This document shows, piece after piece, positions 1 through 5,432 of a stretch of DNA of 14,148 bases; position 1 is the first letter of the stretch, and each line of letters opens with the position of its first letter. Both the position numbers and the translations under genes were made by a program. The DNA lies in contig DBYI01000113.1 of the NCBI GenBank assembly GCA_002310115.1, positions 1 to 14,148 on the forward strand, written 5' to 3'. Below the pieces are notes generated by a model. That model worked only from the letters and a program-made list of their open reading frames with translations, was not told the DNA's origin and ran no database searches. The DNA is from Ruminococcus flavefaciens (GTDB lineage: Bacteria; Bacillota; Clostridia; Oscillospirales; Ruminococcaceae).

Positions 1-190
1 AAAAAAGGAAAACGCCGATATTCTCGCACGTATCGAGGAAATGCGGACTATCAACCGCGCAAAGACGACGCTCATGAAGTACCTGAAGTTCACAGAGCCT
101 CAGGCTCATAAATATATCGAAAAACAGGCAATGAACAACCGTCAAACACGTCTTGAAGTAGCCCAAAGGATACTTGCTCAGTATGAGTGA
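1..190 (+). CDS. ANTAR-domain response regulator, C-terminal fragment
   Basis: The open frame enters from the left edge (first full codon at base 2) and ends at TGA 188-190, leaving 62 residues. They read as an ANTAR domain, a three-helix RNA-binding module: an amphipathic lead-in helix (ILARIEEMRTINRAK), then LMKYLKFTEPQAHKYIEKQA, then the closing helix with TRLEVAQRIL. ANTAR domains usually sit at the C-terminus of two-component receivers and bind paired hairpins in nascent mRNA to block termination, often on nitrogen-assimilation transcripts. The receiver domain would lie outside the window, so its presence and the regulon are inference. This is the only plus-strand gene here; it converges on the ECF operon and ends just before the hairpin at 204-255. 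The family call is fairly secure from the helix pattern; the gene symbol is not. Confidence 0.78.
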   Translation, partial: KKENADILARIEEMRTINRAKTTLMKYLKFTEPQAHKYIEKQAMNNRQTRLEVAQRILAQYE

Positions 191-203
191 ATGATAATAT
201 AAA

Positions 204-255
204 ATAATAGCCCTCCCAGCAATGTGAACCGAATCATTTGCTGGAGGGCTATTAT
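204..255. terminator. Bidirectional intrinsic terminator between convergent genes
   Basis: The left arm 204-222 (ATAATAGCCCTCCCAGCAA) pairs with the right arm 238-255 (TTGCTGGAGGGCTATTAT), with one unpaired C on the left and a 15-base loop. On the plus strand it is followed by a T-rich run (CTTATTTTG). On the minus strand the arm itself starts the T-rich stretch (ATTATTTTATATT). The hairpin lies between the ANTAR gene stop and the minus-strand stop codon at 257-259, so it can end both transcripts. Confidence 0.82.
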
Positions 256-256
256 C

Positions 257-538
257 TTATTTTGCGTCGCCGAATATAATACGCATAAGCCAGTAACTGT
301 TATATCCACCCTTCATACAAGTGTATATCATAAATGCAATAAATGCACATGCAACAGCTATCGCAACAATACATACAACTATCGGTATCTTTATAAGATA
401 CTTTTCACGAAGCTTCACTGAAATAATTATTGTTATGATAGCAAGCATAATTGCTTCGGCAGGAAATGCAAATACCACTAGTCCGAGAACTGCTGCCGCC
501 ATCAACATCAGCGGTATACTGAACTTTCTCTCAGTCAT
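257..538 (-). CDS. Small hydrophobic membrane protein, third gene of ECF operon
   Basis: I do not recognise this family. From ATG 538 it encodes 93 residues dominated by hydrophobic segments: about residues 7-24, 27-43 and 51-73, with charged KLREKYLIK between the second and third. Three membrane spans, or a hairpin plus one span, are likely. I chose ATG 538 over the in-frame ATG 574 because it overlaps the anti-sigma stop by eight bases (ATGACTGA) and has GGGAG about ten bases upstream. That overlap suggests translational coupling to the anti-sigma gene. Its place as the last gene of a sigma/anti-sigma operon suggests a membrane partner of the anti-sigma factor or a target of the same stress response. 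This is inference; no enzymatic motif is visible. Confidence 0.7.
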   Translation of the reverse strand: MTERKFSIPLMLMAAAVLGLVVFAFPAEAIMLAIITIIISVKLREKYLIKIPIVVCIVAIAVACAFIAFMIYTCMKGGYNSYWLMRIIFGDAK

Positions 539-1193
539 TTTTCTCACTCTCCCATAAAACATACTCTTTATCATTTACATCATCATAATAGAATATCTTT
601 TCAATATTGTTTTCATTAAGCTTCTCAACAGTGCCAACCTGATATGCAAACGAATAAAGATTTCCCATATCCACATTTGAAAACCTAGATATTTTGCGTT
701 GCTTTAGCGTATAGCCTATACCGTTTTTGATATTTTTGTCATAATCCTTATCATACGTCAGATGATTACCGTTGATGTCACTGAACGTCGGGTATACCGA
801 ATCGAAGCTTGCTGCTCCCCCCTTCACACAAAGCATAAGCATACCGTCCACCTCCGAAACATAAACATTGTTTGGGATATCATACCTTTCCATATCCATT
901 GAACAGTCACTGTTTATCAGATAAAAAAGTGTTCCAAGCAATACAAATACAAGCACAGTAGCACTTATAAGCCCAACTACGAGCTTTTCAATACGCAAAC
1001 GTTTCTTTATTCGCTTTAGCACCTCTGCGTCCTTCTGAGGACTTATACTTACATTTTGACGGAGCTTTTCAAGCTCTTTTTTACAGTCGGGACAGCCGTT
1101 GAGATGCTCCTCGACCGCTTTTCTGCTATCCTCACTGCACACATCATCAGCATACAGTGGAAGCAGATCTTTAACTATATCGCAGTTATTCAT
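531..1193 (-). CDS. Membrane-anchored zinc-finger anti-sigma factor (zf-HC2 type)
   Basis: The 220-residue protein starts with a zinc anti-sigma (ZAS) domain: C4, then H30-x3-C34-x2-C37 in the context EEHLNGCPDCKKEL, which is the zinc-binding signature of ECF anti-sigma factors. A basic juxtamembrane stretch (residues 59-70) leads into a single membrane span at about 71-93. About 127 residues would then lie outside the cell. They are rich in Tyr and Asp and match no sensor domain I know. The protein should hold the co-transcribed ECF sigma factor at the membrane until an envelope signal or proteolysis releases it. Its ATG overlaps the sigma stop codon by four bases (ATGA), a classic coupled pair, and its own stop overlaps the next gene by eight bases. 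The ZAS role is well supported; the signal is unknown. Confidence 0.87.
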   Translation of the reverse strand: MNNCDIVKDLLPLYADDVCSEDSRKAVEEHLNGCPDCKKELEKLRQNVSISPQKDAEVLKRIKKRLRIEKLVVGLISATVLVFVLLGTLFYLINSDCSMDMERYDIPNNVYVSEVDGMLMLCVKGGAASFDSVYPTFSDINGNHLTYDKDYDKNIKNGIGYTLKQRKISRFSNVDMGNLYSFAYQVGTVEKLNENNIEKIFYYDDVNDKEYVLWESEKND

Positions 1194-1678
1194 TTTTGTA
1201 CCTCCAGTTCTTCTATTATTTTCAGCTTTGCGCGGTGAAAGGAGACTCGCGCCCAGCTCTCGGTTCTACCGAAGATCTCCCCTATCTGACGAAAACTAAG
1301 CTCACCGAATACTCTAAGGGTGAATACCTCCTTGTATGGCTCACTTAGAGTATGCAAAACGTGATGTATCTCCATACTCTGCTCTCCGTCGGCGACAATA
1401 TCTTCAAGCGAAGGTTTTGAGTCAGGCAATGTCTCTGGAATATTCTCTCCTGTGAAACGCCTGTTTTTTTTGCTGTGGGTAAACAATAGATTTTTCGCTA
1501 TCTGACACAGCCATACCCTTATATCACAGTCTCCTCGGAAGCTGTCAACAGACTTCATCGCCCTGAAAAAGGTTTCCTGCGTTATTTCCTCGGCAAGGTG
1601 ATCGTCCACCGACAGTGATCTTATATAAAGGTATACATCATGGAAATAATCATTATAGAGCTCTTCGACTTTGTCCAA
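1190..1678 (-). CDS. ECF-type RNA polymerase sigma factor
   Basis: This is a sigma-70 family ECF factor with only regions 2 and 4. Region 2 spans residues 5-74 from the start used here and includes DHLAEEITQETFFRAM and the following DIRVWLCQIAKNLL. Region 4 spans about 107-157, with the helix-turn-helix core LSFRQIGEIFGRTESWARVS. The acidic linker between them is typical. Three start codons are possible: TTG 1696, GTG 1687 and TTG 1678. I prefer TTG 1678 because it gives the usual ECF opening (MDKVEELYN) and has AAGGCGGTGAG upstream, whereas TTG 1696 has no ribosome site and lies against a likely ECF promoter. The stop overlaps the anti-sigma start (ATGA). The sigma factor is expected to transcribe its own operon. 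The family is certain; the exact start is not. Confidence 0.92.
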   Translation of the reverse strand: MDKVEELYNDYFHDVYLYIRSLSVDDHLAEEITQETFFRAMKSVDSFRGDCDIRVWLCQIAKNLLFTHSKKNRRFTGENIPETLPDSKPSLEDIVADGEQSMEIHHVLHTLSEPYKEVFTLRVFGELSFRQIGEIFGRTESWARVSFHRAKLKIIEELEVQK

Positions 1679-1696
1679 ATCTCTCACCGCCTTCAA

Positions 1697-1728
1697 CTAT
1701 AAGACTTCAATAGATTACTTTCGTTACA
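1697..1728 (-). promoter_or_regulatory. Candidate ECF autoregulatory promoter
   Basis: Upstream of the sigma gene on the minus strand there is TGTAAC (1728 to 1723), which resembles the AAC-containing -35 element of ECF promoters. After 17 bases comes GTCT (1705-1702) within GTCTTATA, an ECF-like -10. Transcription would then start at about 1690-1695, which places TTG 1696 at or upstream of the transcript start and favours the TTG 1678 start. The match is short and made by eye. Confidence 0.4.
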
Positions 1729-1770
1729 AAATAAAATAAAAAAACTGCGGAAAGATATTCAATCCGCAGC
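1728..1770 (-). terminator. Intrinsic terminator after the efp / CD1247-like genes
   Basis: On the minus strand, CTGCGGA (1769-1763) pairs with TCCGCAG (1751-1745) around an 11-base loop. A long T-rich run (TTTTTTTATTTTATTTTG) follows immediately. It starts about 25 bases past the stop of the CD1247-like gene and separates that transcript from the ECF operon, whose candidate promoter begins right at its T-tract. Confidence 0.88.
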
Positions 1771-1793
1771 GTATTTGCTCTTTTACGGCAATA

Positions 1794-2270
1794 TTACTTC
1801 TTTTCGGGAGCTTCGTCCTTGTCTTCGAAGTCCTCGATAGTAAGATCGTCATAATCAAACTCAAGGAGCTCATTGCAGTTAGGGCAGTTCATCGAGCCCT
1901 CTTCTATCATACCCTCGTCAAGAAGAATAGTGTCTCCACATGTGGGACATGTGATTTCGTAAAGCTCATCATCATCATCATCATCGAAATCATATTCGTC
2001 ATCCCAGTCATCATCGTCGCATTCATCACAGTCTCCGTCGCACTCATCGCAGTCGTAAAAATCATCCTCGACCTGTCCGAGGTCTTCATCAAGGATATCA
2101 CAGAGTTCTGTGAGCTCATCAACCTGTGACTGAAGATCGTCTACGTAAAGTACAAGCTCAGACATTACTTCCGACATCTGTACAAGAACCTTTCCTTCCT
2201 TTGTGGAAGTGTCGATCTCTAGACCATCGATAAGTCCCTTTAAATATGACATTTTCTCGGTAAGCTTCAT
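1794..2270 (-). CDS. CD1247-like protein: helical N-domain, poly-Asp linker, zinc ribbon
   Basis: The 158-residue protein has three parts. Residues 1-70 are predicted helical (MKLTEKMSYLKGLIDGLEID, then a segment rich in leucine and acidic residues) and match the CD1247 N-terminal domain found next to efp in many Clostridia. Residues 71-104 are extremely acidic and contain C74-x2-C77-x3-C81-x2-C84 followed by runs of Asp. Residues 106-137 form a zinc ribbon with CPTC (108-111) and CPNC (129-132). The function is not known. The neighbour efp suggests a link to translation, but this is only context. A strong site (GAGGAGGAG) precedes the ATG. The gene lies 39 bases after efp and ends at the terminator at 1728-1770, so the two probably share one transcript. 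The second Cys cluster is unusual and may bind another metal ion. Confidence 0.82.
   Translation of the reverse strand: MKLTEKMSYLKGLIDGLEIDTSTKEGKVLVQMSEVMSELVLYVDDLQSQVDELTELCDILDEDLGQVEDDFYDCDECDGDCDECDDDDWDDEYDFDDDDDDELYEITCPTCGDTILLDEGMIEEGSMNCPNCNELLEFDYDDLTIEDFEDKDEAPEKK
1966..1983 (-). repeat. Six tandem TCA/TGA trinucleotide units within a coding region
   Basis: Six perfect TCA units on the plus strand read as consecutive GAT codons on the minus strand and encode the Asp run at residues 96-101 of the zinc-ribbon protein. Further imperfect units follow up to about 2050. Slippage here would change the linker length by whole residues without breaking the frame. Confidence 0.6.
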
Positions 2271-2309
2271 AACAAGCTCCTCCTCTCAAATTATAGTTAA
2301 GGCTAGAAC

Positions 2310-2867
2310 TTATGCTCTTGACATGTACTCGCCTGTTCTTGTGTCTACCTGAATAATCTCGCCTTCATCAATGAAAAGCGGAACCTTGATCTCAGCACCT
2401 GTCTCAAGTGTTGCAGGCTTTGTAGCATTTGTAGCTGTATCACCCTTGAAGCCTGGATCAGTCTGTGTAACCTTGAGTTCAACAAAGTTAGGAGGCTCAA
2501 CGCCGAATACGTTGCCCTTATATGAAAGAATCTTGCAAATCATTTCTTCCTTAACGAACCTAAAGCTGTCGCCGAGTATAGAAGCACTGATCGGTACCTG
2601 CTCGTATGACTCGAGATCCATGAAGTAGTAAAGATCACCGTCATTATAGCTGTACTGCATATCCTTTCTCTCAACGAAAGCTGTTGGGAACTTAGCTGTA
2701 GGGTTGAAAGAAGTTTCAACAACTGAACCTGTTATAACATTCTTGTATTTAGTTCTTACAAAAGCAGCGCCCTTACCAGGTTTAACGTGCTGGAATTCAA
2801 TAACCTGAACTACCTGTCCGTCAAGCTCAAAGGTAACGCCGTTTCTGAAATCTCCTGCTGAAATCAT
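2310..2867 (-). CDS. efp: Translation elongation factor P
   Basis: EF-P binds ribosomes stalled on polyproline, between the P and E sites, and promotes peptide-bond formation. The 185-residue length from ATG 2867 is standard. This start is preferred to the upstream in-frame ATG 2891 because CGGAGG lies a proper distance before it and the N-terminus MISAGDFRNG is the family norm. The KOW-like N-domain carries the tip loop HVKPGKGAAF with Lys32, the position modified post-translationally in many bacteria, where a plain Lys implies lysylation or an aminopentanol-type modification. Two OB-fold domains follow and end in DTRTGEYMSRA, the family C-terminus. No modifying enzyme gene is in the window. 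The gene has its own promoter at 2908-2936 and is followed by the CD1247-like gene. The aroQ, aminopeptidase P, efp order is also known from Bacillus subtilis. Confidence 0.97.
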   Translation of the reverse strand: MISAGDFRNGVTFELDGQVVQVIEFQHVKPGKGAAFVRTKYKNVITGSVVETSFNPTAKFPTAFVERKDMQYSYNDGDLYYFMDLESYEQVPISASILGDSFRFVKEEMICKILSYKGNVFGVEPPNFVELKVTQTDPGFKGDTATNATKPATLETGAEIKVPLFIDEGEIIQVDTRTGEYMSRA

Positions 2868-2907
2868 TATAAATACCTCCGTATTTTTCAAATTAATATG
2901 ATACTAA

Positions 2908-2936
2908 ATTATACCATATTTTAGGTTTTTTTGCAA
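2908..2936 (-). promoter_or_regulatory. Sigma-A type promoter of efp
   Basis: On the minus strand a -35 TTGCAA (2936-2931; four of six consensus bases) is followed by a 17-base spacer and a perfect -10 TATAAT (2913-2908). The -10 is preceded by TGG, an extended -10 signature. The predicted transcript starts near 2901, giving a leader of about 34 nt that contains the GGAGG site before ATG 2867. Confidence 0.83.
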
Positions 2937-2946
2937 TACCTAAAAT
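2918..2946 (-). repeat. Perfect 9-base inverted repeat over the efp -35 region
   Basis: ATTTTAGGT (minus strand 2946-2938) and ACCTAAAAT (2926-2918) are exact inverse complements separated by 11 bases. The repeat encloses the whole -35 hexamer and reaches into the spacer. It lies seven bases past the aminopeptidase stop. No U-run of terminator quality follows, so an operator is at least as likely as a weak terminator. Confidence 0.6.
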
Positions 2947-2952
2947 GAATAA

Positions 2953-4017
2953 TTATAAAGTAATTAGACTTTTTGCGCTTTTTGTTAAGTTTTCGCAACC
3001 GTTTTCGGTCAAAATGACAAAATCCTCTATTCTTACGCCAAACTTGCCTGCAATATAGATTCCTGGTTCAACAGTCACAACAGCCCCCTCATTGAGAGGA
3101 AGTTTGTAATTTGGCGAAGCATTAGGCTTTTCATGTATCTCAAGCCCAACGCCGTGACCAAGTGAATGTCCGAAACAGTTTCCATATCCTTCACGTTCAA
3201 TAATGTCTCTAGCAATCTTGTCAAGATCGCTTCCCACAACGCCCGCTTTTGCTTGTTCGATAGCAGCTTTCTGGGCATTAAGTACTATTTCGTAAACCTT
3301 ACGCATTTCTTCATCTGGCTCACCTACGCAGACTGTACGTGTCATGTCGCTATGATAACCATTATACACCGCACCGTAGTCCATAAGTACGAACTCACCG
3401 CTCTGTACCTGTTTTTCCGAAGGAACACCATGTGGCATGGAAGTGTTTGCTCCTGAAAGAACTATGGTATCAAAAGACAAATCCTCAGCGCCGTAATCAA
3501 ACATGAGTCGGTTAAGTTCAAGAGCAATTTCACGCTCGGTAACTCCTACCTTTATGAAGTTGAGAATATCATCAAAGGCAGCTTCAGCAATTGACTGAGC
3601 CTTACTTATGTATTGAAGTTCCTCATCGTCCTTTACCGACCTTAGAGCAGAAATTGCTGTACTCAAAGAATCGTCATGTATAAAGCGTATCTCGCTAAAG
3701 AAATGCTCATATGCATTAAGTTCTTTAACGGTCATTGTCTCAGATTCTATAGCTATGGACTGAGCACCATGCTTTTTGAGCAGCTCCATGAGTTGCGGAT
3801 AGAGCTTTTTAGCCTCGATAACCTCTGCATCGGTGACAGTAGCTCTTGCCTTTTCTATATAACGAAAGTCTATAAGCAGATAAGCCTTATCACTAAATGC
3901 AGCAACTACTCCTGCCGACGACTTCATACCCGTGAAGTATCTGCGATTCACATCAGAAGTTATAAGGACACAGTCTGCACAGTCATATGTTTCAAACAGT
4001 CTTTCAAGTCTTGTCAT
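2953..4017 (-). CDS. M24-family Xaa-Pro aminopeptidase (aminopeptidase P type)
   Basis: This cytosolic dinuclear metallopeptidase is expected to remove the N-terminal residue before proline. ATG 4017 gives 354 residues, the usual size of the short YqhT/PapA-like bacterial form; the in-frame ATG 4056 would add 13 residues inside aroQ and is not supported. GAGAGGTG lies just before ATG 4017 and overlaps the aroQ stop. Residues 1-125 form the creatinase-like N-domain. The pita-bread catalytic domain follows with all five expected metal ligands visible: D213 (LMDYGA), D224 (HSDMTR), H288 (LGHGVGLE), E317 (VEPGIY) and E331 (RIEDFV). It lies between aroQ and efp, matching a common Firmicutes order. 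A prolidase (dipeptidase) activity cannot be excluded from sequence alone, so no symbol is given. Confidence 0.93.
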   Translation of the reverse strand: MTRLERLFETYDCADCVLITSDVNRRYFTGMKSSAGVVAAFSDKAYLLIDFRYIEKARATVTDAEVIEAKKLYPQLMELLKKHGAQSIAIESETMTVKELNAYEHFFSEIRFIHDDSLSTAISALRSVKDDEELQYISKAQSIAEAAFDDILNFIKVGVTEREIALELNRLMFDYGAEDLSFDTIVLSGANTSMPHGVPSEKQVQSGEFVLMDYGAVYNGYHSDMTRTVCVGEPDEEMRKVYEIVLNAQKAAIEQAKAGVVGSDLDKIARDIIEREGYGNCFGHSLGHGVGLEIHEKPNASPNYKLPLNEGAVVTVEPGIYIAGKFGVRIEDFVILTENGCENLTKSAKSLITL

Positions 4018-4027
4018 TCCGCACCTC

Positions 4028-4459
4028 TCAGAGTTCCGCAAGAGCCTGAACTGCAAGATAATAGCTTCCGAAGCCGAAGCCGCTTATGCTGCCCTTGCAT
4101 ACAGGTGCTATAACAGACTTTGAGCGAAATTCATCTCGTGCGAAAACATTGCTAATATGTACTTCTATGACAGGTACCTTAATTGCTGCTATGGCGTCGC
4201 GTATCGCGTAACTGTAGTGTGTATACGCTCCAGCATTAATTATAACGCCGTCAAATGCTGTCCTTGCGGCATGGAGCTTGTCGATAATAGCTCCTTCATG
4301 ATTGGACTGAAATATCTCACACTCCAGCCCGTGTTTCTTTGCTCGGTCGATAATAGTGCTGTTGAGTGCGTCAATGCCTGTATTTCCATAGATACCAGGC
4401 TCGCGCTCGCCAAGCAAATTAAGATTTGGGCCATGAATAACAAGTATCTTCTTAATCAT
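4028..4459 (-). CDS. aroQ: 3-dehydroquinate dehydratase, type II
   Basis: The enzyme catalyses reversible dehydration of 3-dehydroquinate to 3-dehydroshikimate, step three of the shikimate pathway. The 143-residue length fits the dodecameric type II family. The N-terminal signature NLNLLGEREPGIYG carries the active-site arginine (R19) and the catalytic base Y24, in the mobile lid. N75 lies in VIINAGAYTHYS, H101 in IEVHISN and R108 in the following FARDEF. All key residues are intact. The start ATG 4459 has AAAAGGAGTAA immediately upstream, which overlaps the yqeG stop; the gap is two bases, so the two are translationally coupled. No other shikimate gene is in the window, so the location reflects conserved synteny with the aminopeptidase and efp rather than a pathway cluster. 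Confidence 0.97.
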   Translation of the reverse strand: MIKKILVIHGPNLNLLGEREPGIYGNTGIDALNSTIIDRAKKHGLECEIFQSNHEGAIIDKLHAARTAFDGVIINAGAYTHYSYAIRDAIAAIKVPVIEVHISNVFARDEFRSKSVIAPVCKGSISGFGFGSYYLAVQALAEL

Positions 4460-4461
4460 AT

Positions 4462-4989
4462 TTACTCCTTTTCATCATCGACAAATAGTGTTGGCAAAAA
4501 CGGCTTCTCAAGCACTCTTTTAAAACGAATAAAACGCTTACTTTTTGGCTCAGGAGCCATAGGCTGCACAAATATCATTTTTATATGAGAATGTTTTGCT
4601 CCCCATACATCAGTAAAAAGCTGATCACCAACTGCCGCAGTCTCTGCGGCAGTAAGGCCCATTTTCTTCATAGCTGCCGTATATCCCCTTTTCAGCGGCT
4701 TTCCGCTATCACAAACATAATCAAGTCCGAGAGGAGCTGCAAATCGCTTTACACGCTCATCGTGGTTATTTGATACTATTATCAGCTTTATACCTCTTGT
4801 TTTCAGGTTTTCCAGCCATTCGATAATTCCCTCTGCAGGAACTGGATCATCATGAGTAGTTAGCGTATTGTCAACATCAAGGATAAGTCCTTTTATATTG
4901 TGCTTTTTCAAAAATGCAGGACTAATATGGACTGTTCTTCTAAATGCAAAATCCACGTCAGTTCCTGTAATTTTATGCTTTAGTCCCAA
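4462..4989 (-). CDS. yqeG: YqeG-family HAD-IIIA phosphatase
   Basis: This is a small cytosolic haloacid-dehalogenase phosphatase of the YqeG type; the physiological substrate is not established. From the start used here, motif I is DVDNT (residues 38-42; D38 nucleophile, D40 acid/base), motif II is VSNN (72-75), a lysine near residue 100 in SGKPLKRG fits motif III, and motif IV is GDQLFTD (121-127). The length of about 175 residues is normal. The start is uncertain. TTG 5001 has GGAG directly against it, TTG 4989 has the same GGAG 12 bases away and gives an N-terminus that aligns in length with known YqeG proteins, and GTG 4956 has AGGA at good spacing but loses conserved N-terminal residues. 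The gene follows the rpsU terminator, so it needs read-through or its own promoter. In Bacillus subtilis yqeG lies near yhbY/nadD/yqeK. Confidence 0.9.
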   Translation of the reverse strand: MGLKHKITGTDVDFAFRRTVHISPAFLKKHNIKGLILDVDNTLTTHDDPVPAEGIIEWLENLKTRGIKLIIVSNNHDERVKRFAAPLGLDYVCDSGKPLKRGYTAAMKKMGLTAAETAAVGDQLFTDVWGAKHSHIKMIFVQPMAPEPKSKRFIRFKRVLEKPFLPTLFVDDEKE

Positions 4990-5016
4990 GCTATTTGTCA
5001 ACTCCGTTCAACAAAT

Positions 5017-5043
5017 GAAAAAGCGAGCCGCAGCCCGCTTTTA
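5017..5043 (-). terminator. Intrinsic terminator after rpsU
   Basis: On the minus strand AAGCGGGC pairs with GCTCGCTT (one G-U wobble) around a TGCG loop, followed by TTTTT then CATTTG. It lies about 26 bases past the rpsU stop and just upstream of yqeG. The T-run is short, so partial read-through into yqeG-aroQ is likely. Confidence 0.77.
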
Positions 5044-5068
5044 TCAACATTAATCATAATCCGTAAGA

Positions 5069-5242
5069 TTAATACTTACGCTTACGAGCTGCCTCAGACT
5101 TCTTCTTACGCTTTACCGAAGGCTTTTCGTAATGCTCTCTCTTACGAACCTCAGCAATAACGCCGTCCTTCGCACAAGCTCTCTTGAACTTCTTAAGAGC
5201 ATTATCCAAGGACTCGTTCTTGCCAACACGAACTTCTGCCAC
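5069..5242 (-). CDS. rpsU: 30S ribosomal protein S21 (bS21)
   Basis: The gene encodes 57 residues starting at GTG 5242 (AEVRVGKNESLDNAL near the N-terminus) and ending in the basic tail KRKKKSEAARKRKY. This is a typical Firmicutes bS21, including the KREHYEKPSVKRK region. bS21 binds the 30S platform near the 3' end of 16S rRNA and influences initiation. A strong site, GGGAGGG, lies about seven bases before the GTG start; no better in-frame start exists. The gene has its own extended -10 promoter and a leader of about 128 nt with two hairpins, and is followed by a terminator, so it can be made as a single-gene transcript. Reading from leuS may add to it because no terminator is visible between them. 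Confidence 0.96.
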   Translation of the reverse strand: MAEVRVGKNESLDNALKKFKRACAKDGVIAEVRKREHYEKPSVKRKKKSEAARKRKY

Positions 5243-5370
5243 TCAATTTCCCTCCCTTGTTCAGAGGTTGCACGGAGCTTTGCTCCATGGCATCTATACT
5301 AAGCGCCCTTGTGGGCGTCAGTCAGCGCATACCCCAATACATAGCAGATATACAAATAATAATATAATAT
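5243..5370 (-). promoter_or_regulatory. Structured 5' leader of rpsU (candidate r-protein leader)
   Basis: The predicted leader of about 128 nt has an AU-rich first part and then two well-formed stem-loops. Stem 1 pairs ACTGACGCCC (5322-5313) with GGGCGCTTAGT (5308-5298): ten pairs, one bulged C, loop ACAA. Stem 2 pairs CATGGAGC (5289-5282) with GCTCCGTG (5278-5271): eight pairs, loop AAA. Next come CCTC (5267-5264) and the GGGAGGG ribosome site (5256-5250), which could pair weakly and mask initiation. No U-run follows either stem, so translational control fits better than attenuation. Regulation by bS21 itself is inference. Confidence 0.55.
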
Positions 5371-5376
5371 ACTATA

Positions 5377-5432
5377 AGTTTACCACATTTTGCGATTGTT
5401 GTCAAGCATTTTTTTGTTAATTAAAATTTTCG
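5377..5432 (-). promoter_or_regulatory. Strong sigma-A promoter of rpsU with UP-like A/T tract
   Basis: The minus strand carries a perfect -35 TTGACA (5405-5400), a 17-base spacer and the -10 TAAACT (5382-5377) preceded by TGG, an extended -10. Upstream, bases 5407-5432 are runs of A and T (AAAATTTTAATTAAC, then seven A), typical of an UP element on strong promoters. The tract fills the gap directly after the leuS stop codon. The predicted start is near 5370. Confidence 0.85.

Noticed and set aside
1907..2122. Met-rich minus-strand frame overlapping the CD1247-like gene
   Set aside because: It is the alternative frame of the GAT repeat (ATG ATG ...). The true frame has the zinc ribbon and a strong ribosome site.
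2918..2946. Inverted repeat read as a strong terminator of the aminopeptidase gene
   Set aside because: The stem is A/T-rich and is followed by ATGGTATAATTT rather than a U-run, and it coincides with a promoter; kept only as a repeat and possible operator.
5406..5432. Terminator between leuS and rpsU
   Set aside because: The AAAATTTTAATTAAC stretch is A/T-only with no GC stem and no proper U-run; it fits an UP element of the rpsU promoter better.
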